Shown one piece after another: positions 1-13,369 of a stretch of 64,000 bases of DNA (the stretch's first letter is position 1; each line of letters starts with the position of its first letter). A program made the position numbers and the translations under genes. Below the pieces are notes generated by a model. It saw only the letters and a program-made list of their open reading frames with translations. It searched no databases and was not told the DNA's origin. This DNA is from Brugia malayi (lineage: Eukaryota > Nematoda > Chromadorea > Rhabditida > Onchocercidae), in the NCBI RefSeq assembly GCF_000002995.4, contig NW_025062479.1, forward strand, positions 960,001 through 1,024,000. Direction: 5' to 3'.

Positions 1-458
1 TACGTAAATTTACATCTGAAAAACTTAACTTTGATATTGTAGTAAATTTATCTAGCACAGAAAAAAAATTTTTTTTTTTTTAAATTTGAGACTGAAGTGC
101 AATTTTTTTCTCAAAACTCAAAATTTTTCTGAATGTAATTTTAACCATAACCTATAATTCTATTGTTTGATTAAAATTTTTTTAGCATTAATTTTGTTTT
201 AAATTTTTAACATTCAAATTTGGAAGAGTAGAAGTGATTTTAGCATAAATTTTGGTATACAAAAAAGTCAATGAACTAAAAACTAAATGAATGAATGTGT
301 ATTCATTCACTTTTTCTTTCTTTCATTATTTTTTGCTTCATTTTCAATAAATTATAGTTATTGTCATTGCACCGTTCAATAAATCTATAAAGCACAAAAT
401 AACAAGTTTTTTTTCCCTTTTTTCTCCTTTTTTTTCTTTTTTTTTTTTTGAATATGGA

Positions 459-572
459 ATGAAATATAACAGAAATGGCAATGACCTAATTGGCAATTGT
501 CACCACCCCGCCATCGAGCACTTCTTCCCACCCAATTACCGCCTACAGCTGTTCGTCCTTCTTTTTCAATGA
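459..572 (+). other. Short ORF (37 aa) in a GC-rich island
   Basis: An ATG-to-stop frame of 38 codons covers a patch (478-560) that is clearly richer in G and C than its surroundings, which are nearly pure A and T. The predicted peptide has a hydrophilic start, a His/Pro/Phe-rich middle and a Leu/Phe-rich end. The minus strand of the same patch is also open and would read a Gly/Arg/Trp-rich peptide ending in a Cys/His cluster, so the coding strand is undecided. Neither frame has a clear splice site or poly(A) signal. It could be a small exon, an untranslated exon or a conserved non-coding element. I do not recognise the peptide. Confidence 0.15.
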
Positions 573-1012
573 AATTCCTTTTTAATATATATATATATAA
601 TTTGTAGTAATTAATTAGATTCTATGAACATATTTATTCATCATTACTTGAATTATGAATTGAGTTCATTTGAACATAGCAATGTTCTTTTTTGCACTGA
701 TAGCATCATCTGTGTAAATCATGAATTCGAAAAAGTTAAACTAAATTTTAAATTATATTAGCAAATAAGTAATATATTAAAAAAAAAGTTTAAAGTGTAT
801 TGTTGTTTCTAGGAATGATATAACTATTTTTGCCCAGATTATTTATAATTAAGGATGAATATAGTTTAAATTGGTAAAGTTAAATGATGTTGCTTTAATT
901 TTTGATTTTGTTTTTTCCTTCTAAACTTAAAATGTTAGTCGAAATTATATTGGGAAAGGAAATGGTAACGCTAAATTGTTAAAGACACTGTATATGAATT
1001 ATTTAAACTAAT

Positions 1013-1052
1013 ATGATAATGCTAACAAATTTACTTTTGTTAGCATTATCAT
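1013..1052. repeat. Perfect 17-bp inverted repeat, 6-nt loop
   Basis: The arm at 1013-1029 (atgataatgctaacaaa) is the exact reverse complement of the arm at 1036-1052, with the six bases tttact between them. Pairing does not continue outward. It could be a hairpin RNA, a relic of a small inverted-repeat element, or the product of a palindromic mutation event. Confidence 0.8.
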
Positions 1053-4000
1053 TTAATTTCTGTTCGTATTGTTTATCATTTTCATTACTATCATTATTAT
1101 TATCCATCACTGTGATTTAAATAATCATTTTTTTTTCATGATTCTTTAACTAATAAATGTTACTTTTTAAGAAATAATTTGCGGAAATATTCTTCTTTTA
1201 TCTCATATATATCGAATTCCTTTCTATCACTCCCTTATGCTGTTAAAATATTGTTGTCGTAATATTAACAAAATAATAATATTAACAAAGGAAAAGTAGC
1301 AAAATTTTTCAGTTATGAACTTTTTTTTTATTACGCTGTCAACTAAGATTCAATTGGTTTGAATTCATTTCCTTCTTTCTTGCTTCATTTTTACCTAATC
1401 CATTTTTATTAAAAACAAAATTGCATGCTCCTATCTGACGATTCATTATAGAAAATTGATCTCATCATTATTATCACCAGCACTGACATCAATACCTCTT
1501 ATTATCATTCGTCATACAATTGTCTTTATCACATTTTATTTGCACTTTGATAATTGCCATCATAATTACTGATTACGTTATTGCATTGACGAAGATAGTG
1601 AAAATGAACATAGTTTTATTTAACATTCAAATCAGTATTTAACTGTTAAATTTTTACAAATCAATTAAATTAACAAATTATTGTTACTGCTATTAATAAA
1701 TTTGTTAATGTTGTATTGCACTCAGTGAAAGAAGTAATTACTTTATCGAATGTTTGATACTTCATCAATTAACTGTTGTCGTATATGAGATTCTCAAGAT
1801 AAAAATTTGAAATCTTTTTTAAAATAATTCAATTTCATATAAATAAAAGAAATATGACATTCTAGCTGAATTGATTATTATTCAGCAACAATAATAAAAT
1901 AATATTAATATTAACAAATTAGTTTGTATTAAAACCATGCATACAATTATTAGTTATTTTAAAATTCATGTAGTTAAATTAACTTAAGAACTATTAGCTA
2001 TCGAGTTGGAACAACATGCAACAGCATTTGAAAAAAAATTCCAAACTGTGAATTATTATCAGCTGACAATATTTCGAGAATAGTTTTCGAAATGTCCATG
2101 TATTAAATGATTGTTTTGTTTGTCATTATGTGAAACTCTTTGCTTATTTATTTCTTAATCGATAGCATATAAAATTAAACTTTAATTTAAAATTTTCTGA
2201 AATCTCTTGGAATATAATTTTAAATATTTTACTGTCTAATTTATGATACAAAAACAATGAATCATAATTCTTCTGTATATCAAAAAAGAAAAAAAAAAAT
2301 ATTTTGTTATTTTGAAAATTGCACTGCTATAATCAAATTGATCTGTGAGTAATGTTTTTGCTGTTTGTAAACAAAATGTCTCTGTAAAAAAGCATATTTC
2401 TTTCTCATTTGGCATAAGTTTTTAATGGGTAATTTGATGACTAATATTAAATATTTGTTTTATTTAATCATTATTTCAAATTTTTTAAAATTGAATATAT
2501 TTCATGTGTGATATTAAATTATAACAAATTTCCTTAAATATTATGTTAATAACTTGAAGACATTTCTATAACAAAAATTAAAAAAATGGATGAAGGTGGA
2601 GTAGTAGTACTATTAAATTAATTATATGTATTTTTAAAACAAGAAGAGACGAAAGCTATGTTACAATGATAAATATATAATAATATTAACAATAATGATA
2701 ATAACCGTAATAATAATAATGGTAAGATGATGATCAAAAGTTACATATGATTAATTATAAATTTGTTTTTGACATTCTTTTTTTGGATAGTAGATTTTTA
2801 GCTTTTGATTGCCAATATTATTTATTGCTATTGTCATATGTTTTTCACATTGAGCTTATTTTTTTATTCCTAAGTTTTTTCCCCATTTTTTTTTTTTTTT
2901 TTTTTGCTCTTGAACTATTATTGAATGTTTGTTATTACACATTACTGATTTTAGCATTTATATTGATACTTACAATTCCATAATTTCATTACTTATTATT
3001 TACTAACATTTATTTCCATTATATTCGTTGATCCACCGTTGGTGGTAATCGATAATAGTAATTAAAGTTGTATCAAAAAATTACATTAATGGATTAAAAA
3101 AAAAAGAAACGGATTTTTTTTTTCTGATAAAAACAAAAATTATTATTGCTGAATAATAATTGCTTCGTCTCATTCATAATTTACTCATTTGAAATTGAAT
3201 AATTTTCATTTGCAAAATTAAATTATGTCAAAGTTCATTTTCATTCTTTCAATTATCATTTTGGAAAGAAAAGAAAAAAGGAAGGAAGGAAAAAGTATAT
3301 ATTGATCAATGTTTGATAATAACAGTGAATTTATTTATCTATTTTAATGTTATTTGCAAAAAAAAAAAAAAAAAAAAAAAAAGAGAAGAGAAAAAAAGAA
3401 TGGAAAAAGTCAGTTAAGGAAAAAAAAAATGCATTTGGTGAGAAATTGAACTTTTTCGGAACAATAGAGAAAAGAAATGGTAATTGAGAAAAAAAAAATG
3501 ATATTGTGATAGAAAATTGCTTTCTATTACCGATCATGACGATCAGTGAATTTTTGTTGTTGATGGCAGCTCAATCGTATTTCCGATCGTTCATTCAATT
3601 TTACTTTCAAGTAAAAAATTTTCGAGAACAAAATTTTTTTTTAGTTTATTTTAGAAATTTATATGTATAAATTTATAAAATTATTATTATTAATTATCAT
3701 TATTATTTGTTCATTGAAAATTTGTCAAGTAATTTTGTTACATTTTTCCTTAGCATTTTTTGATTGAAGCTGAAAATATTGCTGTAAGTTTGGAATATTT
3801 AAGCTTAAACAAAAATGTGAAACAATTATTTTCTAATTTCATGTTGAATTAAATTTAAATTTTGCCATTAAAGTCCAAACATTTGGTATTTATAAATGCA
3901 AATATAGGTTATGATATGAAGTTACATATTACACAGCTTTCCGATAAATTGATTTCATTTCTAAATGATCGATTAAATGACGGAATTTTTGCACTGATTT

Positions 4001-4294
4001 TTTTTTTTTCAGATTAAACAAAATAATTGTTTATAAATTATCAGTTTATATGACTACGGAATGCATAATTCATCTCTGTGCAGCTTCTAATCATTATTAT
4101 TATCATTATTGATTCACTTTTTAAATTTCCATCATCTTCTAATCAGTCTTTATCAAATTTTCAAGGAAAAGATTCGTAGTATTATGCTAAAACTGTTCGT
4201 TTTCTTGATCTAAAATTTTTTTTTAATTGCCTGATTGTAAATGATTACTCGATAATTGATATTGAATTTTAGGTTGAAAGATGAAAAGGAATAA

Positions 4295-4512
4295 ATTATT
4301 TAAGATAAATCATTCAAAAGCAGTCTGATAATATATATGTTATTAAGAGCTTTAATCGTTTTGTAACTAATTTTTTTCATCAATTGTATTACACTAATTT
4401 GTGCTGTAAAACTTCAATTTGGATTTTTTTTCTAATATTTTCGATTTGTTATCATAAAATTTGCATTAATATCTTTTTACCAATTATTTAAGATAAATTA
4501 TCTAAAGGCAGT
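4295..4512. repeat. Direct repeat pair (about 30 bp, 188 bp apart)
   Basis: The segments at about 4295-4325 and 4483-4512 share attatttaagataaat exactly and then continue as diverged versions of the same sequence through a common cagt. This looks like an old local duplication with no coding potential. Confidence 0.6.
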
Positions 4513-5220
4513 TCAATCTTAAATGTATGCTAACTAAGATTTTTATAGTATTTAAAAAAAAGAAACAAAAAAAAAAAAAATCAAGAATGGAATTTTTTTC
4601 ATTCTGTTCAAAGATTTGTGTAATTTTAAACAGTTTGCATGATATTTTGAAATTGTATGAATCATTATACATTGCCGCTTCCCTTTCCCACTTTAGTTAC
4701 AATAATTTAAATCTTAAATTATGAGAGACTTTCCTTTTTCTTTCTTTCTTTTCTTCTTTCCTCCTCGTTCTTTATTCATTTTTTTCATTTCCTTCTTCAA
4801 GTCAAAAACTTAAATAACATTTTCTAATTTTAAATTTATTATTATATTACTGCTATTATTATTAATTATTTTTGGTTTAATTTGGCAACAGAATATTTAA
4901 ACAAAAATACAATTATTTTTATGTTTAAACAAAAAATCTTTATTATAAACTTTGTGGAACTACTTACAGTATTATTATACTTGTTAGATACTTCATTTCC
5001 ATTTTTAATTTGTTTATTTAATAATACTTTCCTTCCGTCAAGTTTCGCATCAGTTGATTAATTCATTCATTGAATGGAATTTTTAGAATTTAGCAAGAAA
5101 AGCTAAAAATATTAAGTCGTAGAATTTTGATGATTTTGAAATGATCCTAAAATGTCATAGCTTTTCAAAAAAATGAAAAAAAGCTTTGCATATTTTTTTT
5201 CAGTCTTTTAAACGCATAAA

Positions 5221-5550
5221 TTGTAAGTTGTAAATGTTTAATTTTCAAAAATTTTCCTTTAACTTCTAATTTCAAGTTTTGTGCTTATTAAAAGTTACTA
5301 AATCATAATTTTGCTAATAGCAAATTTCAATTCAGATGCAAAAAAAATGAAAAAAAAAGCTGAAAGTCAAAGACCTTTTATATTAATGTATATAGTTTGT
5401 CTAATTCTAATTTTACAATTTTCTTTTGCATTGTCCAACAAAGTTTTATGTTTCAAAAATTCAAAACAAACTCGAAATGCTTCTAAGAATATTCATTTGA
5501 GTTGCAATATGTTTAATTTTCAAAAAATTTTCCCTTAACTTCTAATTTTC
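5221..5550. repeat. Direct repeat pair (about 54 bp)
   Basis: Positions 5221-5274 and 5497-5550 are copies of one segment. Both read gtttaattttcaaaaa, followed by near-identical ttttcc(c/t)ttaacttctaatttt. An A-rich stretch ending in aaaaaagct is also repeated at about 5170 and 5345. The 5311-5538 ORF overlaps the second copy and is not convincing as a gene. Confidence 0.65.
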
Positions 5551-8500
5551 TTAGTGCTAAAAAAATTGCAATGAATTTTATTTCACAGAATGAATACTTT
5601 CATTTTCGTTTATCTTTAATTCTAATTTATTTCATGACATTTGAATTAAAATAAAATTAAAATTTTATTTCCAAAGTGTTGCAGACTTTTTTGTCGTTGC
5701 TTCTTCAAATGAATCTTTGCAAAAGTAATGCAGAATGTATAATAACACAAATACTACTTTGTATAAATCGTAATTTTTATTCTAATATTAAAATTATAAT
5801 TATTAATTTTAGTTACAAAAATTTGAAAGTTATCCGTAAAGAAATTACGGAAGTTTTTTAAGGAAATGAAAGCATTCCAATCAAATTTTTTAATATAAAG
5901 ATTTTTTCCTTTTTTTTTTTTTTTTTGGATCTCATTTCTTTCTCTCCCTCTCTCTTTTTTTTTTTTTTTTTTCAAATATTAAGAATATTATTGCTTATCA
6001 AGAACGAAACAAGTCGCTTTTTTTAATCTGCTCATTGTTGTTTGCTTATATGATTAATTAAATTTGCTTTATTATTAAATTTAAAGAATTTTATGATCAG
6101 CTAGATTAATAATTTTTTTTTCTTTTAAATTATGTTATGACAGTTTCTTATAATTTCTGTCGAAAATTTTAATTATACCTAATTATTTTTCAAAAAACTT
6201 TGAAACAGTGTTAAGTTATATTTTTAAGATATTAACTGTATCGTTAATGAAACATTTGCAAACACTAAATGAAACGTTTCAACTAAATATTGAAATTGAA
6301 ATTTAATTAAATTTTAACGTATTTATGAGAGATTTGAAATGATCCTATCAAACTGTGATTTTTTTATGTCGTTAGCGGTGAAAAAAAACTCTTGACCAAT
6401 TCAATTTTTTGAATTTATTGATCACATTTTGTGCAATCTCAACTTTCTTAAGTGGCTCGTTAAATTGCAAATTTCTGATTTGAAGGTCAAATGTAATGGA
6501 GCGATACGATAGTATTGAGGAACGGTTGAACAGCATTCATGCATTATAGGATGGTTGGCTATTGATACAATCACAAAATTCAAACTTTTCACTTTTCTTC
6601 TCTTTCTTTGCTATTATGTCAAGGAAAATTTAGCATTTTAAGTTTGTTTTATAACCCTAAACTGCCAGTTAATTTCATGCTTTTAAATTTTAAAAGTGAA
6701 ATTTTGCAAAAATATATTTTTGTTTTCTTTTTATCAACAAAAAAGGAAAATAAAATGGAAGAAAGAAAGGAGAAAAAATTTTTATTGATAATCATGGTTA
6801 TAGATTCTATTAAAAAAATTTCACCTAAAAAAAAGAAATATTAATAATTTTGCCAAAAATATTTTTGTTGTCAAAAGGAATAAAAATCTATTGATTTCAT
6901 TTTTCTTATCAATAAATCATAGTGATAGAATCAGTAAATTCATCAAATTTTCTCCTTCACTTCTTCCTGTTCATTTGCTTTCTTTTTTCTCTTCCCTTTT
7001 TACAAAACAACAACAACAGAAAAAACAAACAAACAAACAAATTTTAAATTAAATCTTTTCTTTTATTGACAGTTAATATGAATGAATAATAAATTGATCA
7101 AATGAGCAATAAATTATCCGATTGATATGTGATTTTAAAAATATTTCAAACATTTCTTATCAAAATTTTCCTCTTTCAAAAGAATGAAAACAAAAAACAG
7201 TGATCATTTTCTATTGTTGTATAAAAAGAAAAGAAAAAAAAAAAAACCATTATAATAACAACGATTTAAAAAGTAAAGTTAATAAATGAGAAAATTTTAA
7301 AATTTCACTATTTTCCTCCCATTAATTACTACGTTGTGAAATTAGTTTCTGATAAATTAAATGGCATAGCAAATAAACTTATTTTATATAAAATAATTGT
7401 ATAAATTCGATGATTTCAATATGCTATTTGTGTAATTACATTTCAACTATTTTTTTACAAATTAATTATTTGGCAAAGATTTTCATTATTTCTTATTTGT
7501 TTTAGTTTTTTCCTCTTTTGTTTTCTTTTTTTTTCATAAATGTCATTTTATGCTCAGATGTTTTCATCTTCAGTTAATTTCAATATGTTTGCTTGAATGG
7601 TTAATTTCTTGTTTCAAAAAAAAAAAGGGGTTAGTTAATTAACTTGTTTGAAGTTACTTTTTCCTTTCCTTTCCTTTTTTTTTTTTTTTAAATGACACAA
7701 AATGAATTAAATTTATCGTTTTATCATTAGCGATATAAAGTGGGAAAAAGTGGAAGAAAAAAAAAATCACTTGATCAAATTTCCAATAATTGTTAATTGC
7801 ATAACAATAAAATGTTTAATTCTAAGCAAATCAACTAACCAGTTAATTAATTGACTCAAACTACCAGTTTACATACTTTCATTTATTTTTTTGTATTCAT
7901 TTTTCACACACTGAATGTTGGTTATATCTGATTTTTCCATTCAAAAAATAATTTCAAATTCTTTAATATCATTTTTCTGTGTTACAAATTTTTTTAATAA
8001 TTTCATTTTTCACATCATTAATGTTTGTTAACCACAATTAGTTTTAAAATTATTCGAATTTAGCAAAAATATTTGAAATGTTTAGCATATATACGTATAC
8101 ATAAGATTAATTTTAACTGAATTATTTAAAAATTAAAATTTGCCACTTATGCTTTTTATGGTTTATATTTTTTATTAACGATAAAATTAGTATAACATTT
8201 ACATTCAATTTATCTTCCATCCAATAATAATTTAATGTGGTGTAAACTTTATTAATTTTTTTTTCCATATTATTTCCTTTTATTAAATATAACAAACAAA
8301 CAAACATTAATTACATTGAAATTAACATTTCAATATTATTTCTTATTGATAGTCGCTGAATTTACACTTTCACTAATATTGTTTGTATCTTAAAAATGAA
8401 ATCATTTCAATTCAATCTTCGCCATTACGCCATATCTTTTTCTAACATATTTTACACTCATATTATCCTAATAACTGATAAATTTTCTTTTATTATGTAA

Positions 8501-11500
8501 CAAATGTTGAATAAATTAATTAGTAAACATTTTGAATTATTCATTTTAGAATTAAAAATAAAAAAAAAGAAATATGACCGAATGGAAACATTTCCTCTAA
8601 TTTTTTTCCAATCTTTGGAAATATTATTTATTATTCCATTTGTTATTATTTTTTGATAAACAATAACAAAATAAGCTTTAAAAAGTTTTTAACACTTTAT
8701 TATTATTATTAGCGTAACCATTTAAATTGAAGACAGAAAAGAAATAAAATTGTTTAGCAAACTAAAACATAATGTGATTGAACTGGAATCTTTCATCTTA
8801 GCTAACTTCTTTTTTCTCTTTGTTGAATAATAATAGCAATAATTGAAAATTTTTAGAACTATCCTTAACTTTGAATATTTTTTTAACATTAATAAATAAT
8901 AGATATAACTGACATTTTCTGAAAATGTCCAAAAAAAAAAAAAAATAGGAAAATAAAAACAAACTTTTCGTTTTCTTATATACTAATCATTATTCATTAT
9001 TTTCTCTTCTTTAATAATTAATTCATTTCCGTTTCGTAAATTTAATTCATTTATTTTTGTTAGTTCTTTAATTAAAATTGATGCATACACTTTGAATATA
9101 TTTGAAATTTTCAATCAATTTCTATATTATTGCAAAATTTTAACAATATTATATAATTAATATGTACAATTTGTCAAATTTTTGTTTACTGTTTTTTTTT
9201 TTGTTTGCTTTTTTGCTTTTTTTTTTTTTTTTTTTGAGCAGTATTTTTCCATGAATAATTTGCGATTTAATTTATAAAGAGAATATATAAAATTACGAAA
9301 AATTTATGGAATGTTTCGTTAGCTTTTGCTTCTGACAAATTTCGAATTTATAAGCAAATCATTCAAATTTCATTCAGTTCTTTTAATAATCAAAAAGAAA
9401 GTCAGAAGAAAAAAAAAAAAAGAAAAAAGAAAAAAACGAAAAGAATGAAATAATACATTGGAAAAATTCTTCATCATTCAAAATAGCTTTTAAAATATAA
9501 CATTCTTTTGCTTGATATAAAAAAGGAAATATATATAAAACTGGAAATTTTCAAGCTTTTAAAGATAAAGAATGGATAATTTAACCTATGATAAATGGAT
9601 GTGTATAGGCAAAAACGATTGATGATAATATCTTTATTTTCATATCACTAATAGATTAGTTTTAAAATTTATCTCATCATCTTTTTCATTTTTTTTCTCT
9701 GTTTTTTTTTTTTTTTTTTAAAAAAAAAAGAAAAAAAAACTTCATGAAAGATTTTCTCAAATGGATTTATCTGTTATGGTTCAAGGTCAAAAGAGAACAG
9801 TGGGGTCTTTTTTTTTCTCTTTTTTAAAAAAAAAAAAAAAAAAAAAACATGATATAGTTAAGATAAAAATTTCAATTTTCAACAAAATTTTCTATAATTT
9901 TATCACTATTGTACAGTAACAGTGAATTTGAGTAAGAGTGCCCACGTGACAATAATTTAGACTAAAATTTTTAAATAATTCAACATTTCCTTTTTAAAAT
10001 TTAAAATGGAATTAATGTATAATTTAACATCCATAGGTTACCAAGATTGTCGAATCGTTTGGTTTGTTTGACAATTATACCGGACATAATTACCATTCAG
10101 AAAGAGATCTAAAATTCTTTCTTTCATTATCATTCTATTTTATTCACTTACATTATTGTTAATTAATGATTAATTAATCTTTAACTAAACAGCGATGAAT
10201 GAATTAACTGATACTTTCTTTCTTGAAGTAAAAAAAAGAAAAAAAAAAATTAGAAATTGTTGTTTTATGAATGGATTAAAACGACGAAATCTTTTCCAAT
10301 AATTTATGCTTCACAACTAATTAATTGATGATCAGTTTTTAAGACAAAATATTTCAAAAAAATTCACTCAGTTTTCTACTAATAATTAACAAGTTAATTA
10401 GATAGGAGATAAGGTACTAATAATTAATAAGATAGGAAAGGAATTAGAGGAAAAGGAGAGAGAGGAGAAAGAATTTAAAATAATGCAAATTAAGTAATTT
10501 TTTAAACGAACAAAGTGAAAAAGAGTAATTATCACTTGCGTATCTTTCTTTAGCTTTCGAATTAAATTATCACAAATTGAAGAGGAATGGAATGAATGGA
10601 AAGAGAAGGTATGATGTTGATGCTAACAGAAAATAATGATAGGTTTAAATTAAACAGATAAAAAAAAGGACGTAGAATGAATAGATGATTTAAATAAAAG
10701 CAAATGAATGAAAAGTGAAAGTGAAACAAAAAAAAAAAAAAAAAAAAAAAATTAGACTGATACAATTGGAAAACAAAAATAAAATAAGTGAAAAAAAATT
10801 TACCATTTTTTTTTTTTTTTTTTTTATAATATAAAAATAATTTTAATGCGAAACTTTTTCAATAAGTAAGCAATGAAAAAATTTCAATGACAATGTATAA
10901 TAATAGATTTTTTTTTCCTTTTCACTCTTTTTTTTGTGCTCTTACATCAACAAATAATTGAAATGAATAGAATAGATAGTATAGAAATTTATGTAAATTC
11001 AATTCCTTTAGTTTTCATTCATTCATTTATACAAATAACAAAAATTCATTCATTCATTTTATATATATATATATAAAATCAAAGAAAAAAGCTAATAATT
11101 CTGAAATGGTGAAAACCTCGTATTTCATATTTGATTGTTTTTACTCCTTGCTTCTAACTAGCTAACCCTTCTCCCCGCCTCTTTCTATTGTTATTTTGCG
11201 TTTTCCTACCCGTTATCTACCCGGAATTCATTCATCCTTTTTACCCGCTTCCAATCAACAATACAATGTTTTCTTCTGCACTGAATTATAATGCTTTTTG
11301 CTTTCCTTCTCACCTCTTTTCTCTCTCTCTCTCTCTCTCTTTTCAATAAATTCGTTTATAAAATTTAAATTTAATTTATGGTTGAATTTATAAAGTATCA
11401 TTGATTGAAATGATTAATATGAACATATCAAATTTTGTTAAAATTAATTTTATAGATTAAACAAAAAAAGAAGAAAACTTTTTTGATATATTCACATACT

Positions 11501-12149
11501 ACACATAAAATAATAACTTTTTAAAAGTTAAACTAAGCAAAAAGTTTATTTTATTTATGTATTTTCTGTTATACTTTTATTTGTCTATTTGTTTCATTTT
11601 ATTGTTATAATTATTCATCACAATTTTGTATATTAGAAATTGTATATGTTTAGAACTTCTATAGGCTAATTAATGAGAGATATTATTTAATATCGTAATT
11701 AGTGTTATTTAATATAGACTTCATGATTAAATATTATAGAGATTAGCAATATTTGAAGTTGATAGACTATATTAAACTGTTATTGTGATAATTCTTCCAG
11801 TAATAAAAATATAAGTAATAATAGCAATAATAATAATAATATTGATAATATTAATAATAATAGTAATAATAGCGATAGCTAATGGTAGATAGCAATAATA
11901 AATCTCATTTGATATTATTATAAAATGGAATGTATTTATAACAACGAGCAGAAAATCTGATTAAGTCGTGAAGTTATAATTATAAACGCTTATAACACTT
12001 TTAGTTAATAACAGTTGAGAATGTGTGCTAACAATTTCAATTTTAATTTTTATCATTTTATCATTTCATTAGTATTTCAAATTATCCATTCTTTTATCCC
12101 TCATTTATTTAAATTTTAACATCTAACATTTACTTAACAGATTTTTCTC

Positions 12150-12182
<33 letters not shown>

Positions 12183-12429
12183 GCATTTCAATTTTAGAAT
12201 ATTAGATTAATCACAGCAAAAAATGTCATTCCACTCATTTAATTAGGGTATGATTTCCATTATTTATTCCAGGAATGAGTGTTTATTTGAAAGCAAAGAT
12301 TTTAGCAAACATAATTAAAATAAGACAGATACTTCTCAAAAAAAAATTTTTTTTTTTTCTTGAAATAAATTTAGAAATGAAAATATGTGAGTAAAATAGA
12401 ATTAAATAAAAAGAAAAAATTTTGTTCTA

Positions 12430-12459
12430 AAATTAGGAAAATTTGATTTTTCCTAATTT
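12430..12459. repeat. 12-bp inverted repeat, 6-nt loop
   Basis: The arm aaattaggaaaa at 12430-12441 pairs exactly with 12448-12459 across the loop tttgat. Several diverged copies of the right arm (tttttactaattt, ttttttctaattt) follow directly, so the hairpin probably sits at the edge of a degenerate tandem array. Confidence 0.6.
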
Positions 12460-13042
12460 TTACTAATTTATTTTTTCTAATTTTTCTAATTTTCATGAAA
12501 ATCCAATGATTGCTTAATCGAAAGAAATATGAATTGTAGTAATTAATGATACAATCAGTAATCGTATCGTGAAATTTCTTTTTCTTCTTTTGCTATTTTT
12601 TTTTTCCCTTAAAAGAAATATATATTTCTGATTCGCCAGGCATTCACTCATATACAGGTTTTCATGAAAATTTATCGAAAATTAATACTTATCTATTTCA
12701 TCGAATTGGCAAAAATTTGACAAATGAATGCGATATTGAATGATTCAATTTTATCTCAACCAATCAACAAAATCATTTGTAGTATCTTTTAATGCTCATT
12801 GAAAAACTATCATGTGAAATTGATTTTGAATTTTCATGTGAAATTGGTGTCAACATTGAATCTTTCCCATACATTCAAAAATTTTTTGGTTCATCTCAGC
12901 TTAGCTAATATTGAAATATTTTGAATATGAATGAAATTCTTTTTACTTATCAATGGTAAATTAAGGCGATAATTCAATCGTTTTGTAAATATTATCACCT
13001 TATCGACAAAAATTTTTGACCAATTTATGTCATTTTTAAAAA

Positions 13043-13106
13043 TTGACAATACAAGAAATCGAAGTGAAAGAAAAAAAAATGATATACTCTTTTACCAAAT
13101 TGAGTA

Positions 13107-13143
<37 letters not shown>

Positions 13144-13369
13144 CAATTTTATCAATGTTGGCAAATCCAATATTGCGGCTCACTTTTGCATTATGATAAT
13201 ACAAATTTGTAAAGATCCAAATTTGAATTCATTTACAGAATTTCTGCTTTACTATCATTTGATTTACGTTTTATTCGTTAGTTTTATATCAAATATTACT
13301 AAGATTGAATGTAATTTCGATATCGCTCACAAATTTCGTCTAAAGCATTTCAGTGTATTACGGAAATGA
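13043..13369 (+). other. Low-confidence ORF (108 codons) followed by AATAAA
   Basis: This is an ATG-to-TGA frame whose first third runs through a long poly-T (Phe run), so that part is unlikely to be coding. The part after the poly-T (about 13141-13369) is more balanced and ends in a basic C-terminus. An AATAAA lies at 13429-13434, about 60 bases after the stop, which suits a nematode 3' end. I recognise no domain. It may be the last exon of a gene, the remains of a retrocopy, or chance. It lies about 1.35 kb upstream of the glucuronosyltransferase start on the same strand. Confidence 0.15.

Noticed and set aside
11155..11340. GC-richer stretch open in one plus frame (about 60 codons)
   Set aside because: It has no start codon near its beginning, only a poor acceptor, and ends in a CT microsatellite.
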